The position numbers and the translations under genes are program-made. Source: Heliorestis convoluta (GTDB lineage Bacteria; Bacillota; Desulfitobacteriia; Heliobacteriales; Heliobacteriaceae). Taken from it: a DNA stretch of 64,000 nt. Where the stretch lies: positions 1,345,501 to 1,409,500 of the forward strand of contig NZ_CP045875.1 of NCBI RefSeq assembly GCF_009649955.1. Direction: 5' to 3'. The notes beneath the pieces are model-generated. The model was not told where the DNA came from, searched no databases, and saw nothing but the letters and a program-made list of their open reading frames with translations. Shown piece by piece: positions 62,930-64,000 of the stretch (position 1 is its first letter; the number at the start of each line of letters is the position of its first letter).

Positions 62930-63245
62930 AGACCACCATACCTTCCTGCGCTATTTGGCGCTCTATAGATGGAGTATACTTTCGTTGATCGGATTTGTTT
63001 TTCTTGCTAACTATTACATCTACTGGCATTGTTTTTTTATCCCTAATTGCTTTGTTTATCAGTTTCATCGCATCGATTTCTCGAATATCAGCATCCTCTT
63101 TTATTACAACAAAAATATCTAAGTCTGAATCAGCATGTGGTGTACCAGTTGCATAGGAACCGAAAAGAAATATCTGTTCCACAGGGACAATCCTTATAAT
63201 AGCGTCTATAAGTATTTGTAATTCTTCCTGTATTATCTTATCCAA
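62922..63245 (-). CDS. MNT-type nucleotidyltransferase antitoxin, copy B
   Basis: 107 residues from TTG 63245 with a GGAGG eight bases upstream. Intact catalytic motif GSYATGTPHADS-DLD, then VDVIV and a late acidic residue. Expected role: AMPylation of a HEPN RNase, whose gene just downstream is broken. Six residue differences from copy A, and the DNA identity extends past both gene ends. Confidence 0.87.
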   Translation of the reverse strand: MDKIIQEELQILIDAIIRIVPVEQIFLFGSYATGTPHADSDLDIFVVIKEDADIREIDAMKLINKAIRDKKTMPVDVIVSKKNKSDQRKYTPSIERQIAQEGMVVYG

Positions 63246-63404
63246 CCTCAACACCTCCGCTTGCTTTCCATTTCCACTAATTTTAATACAGTAATTGCCA
63301 ATAGTCAATAATTTGATAGGTGCGTGTCAGGGGTACTTTTATTGATATGACATGACGTCCTGAGTCATACACCATCTACCCTATCTCCTCAACCCCTTCA
63401 AAAA

Positions 63405-63612
63405 TCCCCATCATCTAATCCGTCAACTCACCCTTCTACCTTCACCTCCCGACCTGTTACCACCAACATAAAAAACAAGGGTTTCCAAGCACCTAGAACC
63501 GCTGGCCGTAAAACGCCCAAAAAGTTCAATACTCGGAAACCCTTTATTTATAGGCATTTTCAACTGCCTTACTTCTCATCCCTTGACATCAATACCACAC
63601 ACTCGAGGTGAC
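63405..63612. repeat. rlmD-flank repeat, copy 4 (native position)
   Basis: Flank CATCTAATCCGTCAACTCAC, then core hairpin 63477-63544 (AAGGGTTTCC...GGAAACCCTT), then the true 3' end of rlmD (63569-63612). On the minus strand the hairpin is followed by TTGTTTTTT and is the rlmD terminator. Confidence 0.88.
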
Positions 63613-64000
63613 CTGTCTGCGGAAACAGATCAACAGGCGTAACCTTTTTGATAGACCATCCTCGCTGCGTTAGAAAAATCGTATCACGAACTAGACTGGC
63701 TGGATCGCAGCTTACATAGACAATTCGTTGTGGATTCATGGCATCGACAGCGGCCAATACTGTTTCAGAACAGCCTTTGCGCGGTGGATCGAGGAGACAG
63801 ACATCGTAGGTGACGCCTTCCTCTACGAAAGCAGGCAAAAGTTCTTCTACTTTGCCAGCAAGAAATTCTACATGACCCACCTCATTGCGCAGGGCGTTTT
63901 CCTTGCCATCTTCTACAGCTTGTACAACTTCTTCAACACCTGTAACAGAGCGACAATGGGGCGCTACATAAAGACTGATGGATCCCACACCACAGTATGC
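63569..64000 (-). CDS. rlmD: 23S rRNA (uracil-5-)-methyltransferase, C-terminal part
   Basis: 144 codons, open at the right edge; the N-terminal TRAM and central parts are outside. Seen: AYCGVGSISLYVAP (SAM site), GKVEELLPAF, VCLLDPPRKGCSETVL, the catalytic Cys in VYVSCDPASLVRD, and the general base Glu in TGHLECVVLMSRDEK at the very end. RlmD/RlmCD-TrmA family; in Firmicutes one RlmCD enzyme modifies U747 and U1939. Its 3' end and terminator are duplicated at 49.6 kb and, less fully, at 54.6 and 45.1 kb. Confidence 0.92.
   Translation of the reverse strand, partial: AYCGVGSISLYVAPHCRSVTGVEEVVQAVEDGKENALRNEVGHVEFLAGKVEELLPAFVEEGVTYDVCLLDPPRKGCSETVLAAVDAMNPQRIVYVSCDPASLVRDTIFLTQRGWSIKKVTPVDLFPQTGHLECVVLMSRDEK

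Overview
The window reads as the chromosome of an anaerobic, low-to-mid GC, Gram-positive-type bacterium of class Clostridia. Support: strong AAGGAGG ribosome sites with frequent GTG/TTG starts, S-layer-homology (SLH) surface proteins, YitT, DUF421, DUF815, DUF896 and DUF3243 families, hybrid-cluster protein and rubredoxin-like electron carriers. The gene mix and the SLH proteins remind me of heliobacteria or Peptococcaceae; that placement is inference. No rRNA, tRNA or CRISPR array was found.

Layout. 1-3.97 kb is an AT-rich accessory edge: a GHKL ATPase (cut by the window), an Mrr-type nuclease, non-coding remnants resembling IS21-type ends, and a broken coiled-coil gene that runs up to panB. 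4.0-45.1 kb is mostly ordinary chromosome: panB-panE; a HAD/StiP pair; two SLH proteins; a 1289-residue five-PAS hybrid kinase between two GGGACGGTT hairpins; a GMC dehydrogenase operon; an MBL hydrolase; a structured-RNA candidate before a small ferredoxin; a DUF815 ATPase; nth; a triple-HTH regulator with an apparent frameshift in an A9 tract; a lipoprotein propeller; a LysM-CAP protein; a neurotransmitter-type Na+ symporter; sirtuin; lipid kinase; the FetA-FetB iron exporter; and divergent katG and hcp.

From 45.1 kb to the right edge the sequence is repetitive and accessory. Four copies of one element (at about 45.1, 49.6, 54.6 and 63.5 kb) each carry the terminator hairpin that lies just after rlmD. 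Copies 2 and 4 also carry the last 12-13 codons of rlmD, and copy 3 carries a remnant of them. rlmD itself (23S rRNA uracil methyltransferase) enters from the right edge. The 3' end of this gene is a known integration site for conjugative elements in Firmicutes, so I read 45-63.6 kb as several islands stacked at the rlmD 3' end. They hold GIY-YIG proteins, a HicAB module, prophage relics, two near-identical MNT antitoxin genes whose HEPN toxin partners carry different internal deletions, and a sensor-regulator-surface module.

That last module (54.8-62.6 kb) is the most coherent new-looking system. A 7TM hybrid kinase has two transmitter units, one HisKA and one LytS-like. Near it lies a response regulator with an SARP/BTAD output domain. 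Two promoters, one before an SLH protein and one before a two-gene secreted operon, share the same tandem 11-bp direct repeat at the same distance from a -10-like hexamer. This is the known layout of SARP operators and predicts that the module controls its own surface proteins.
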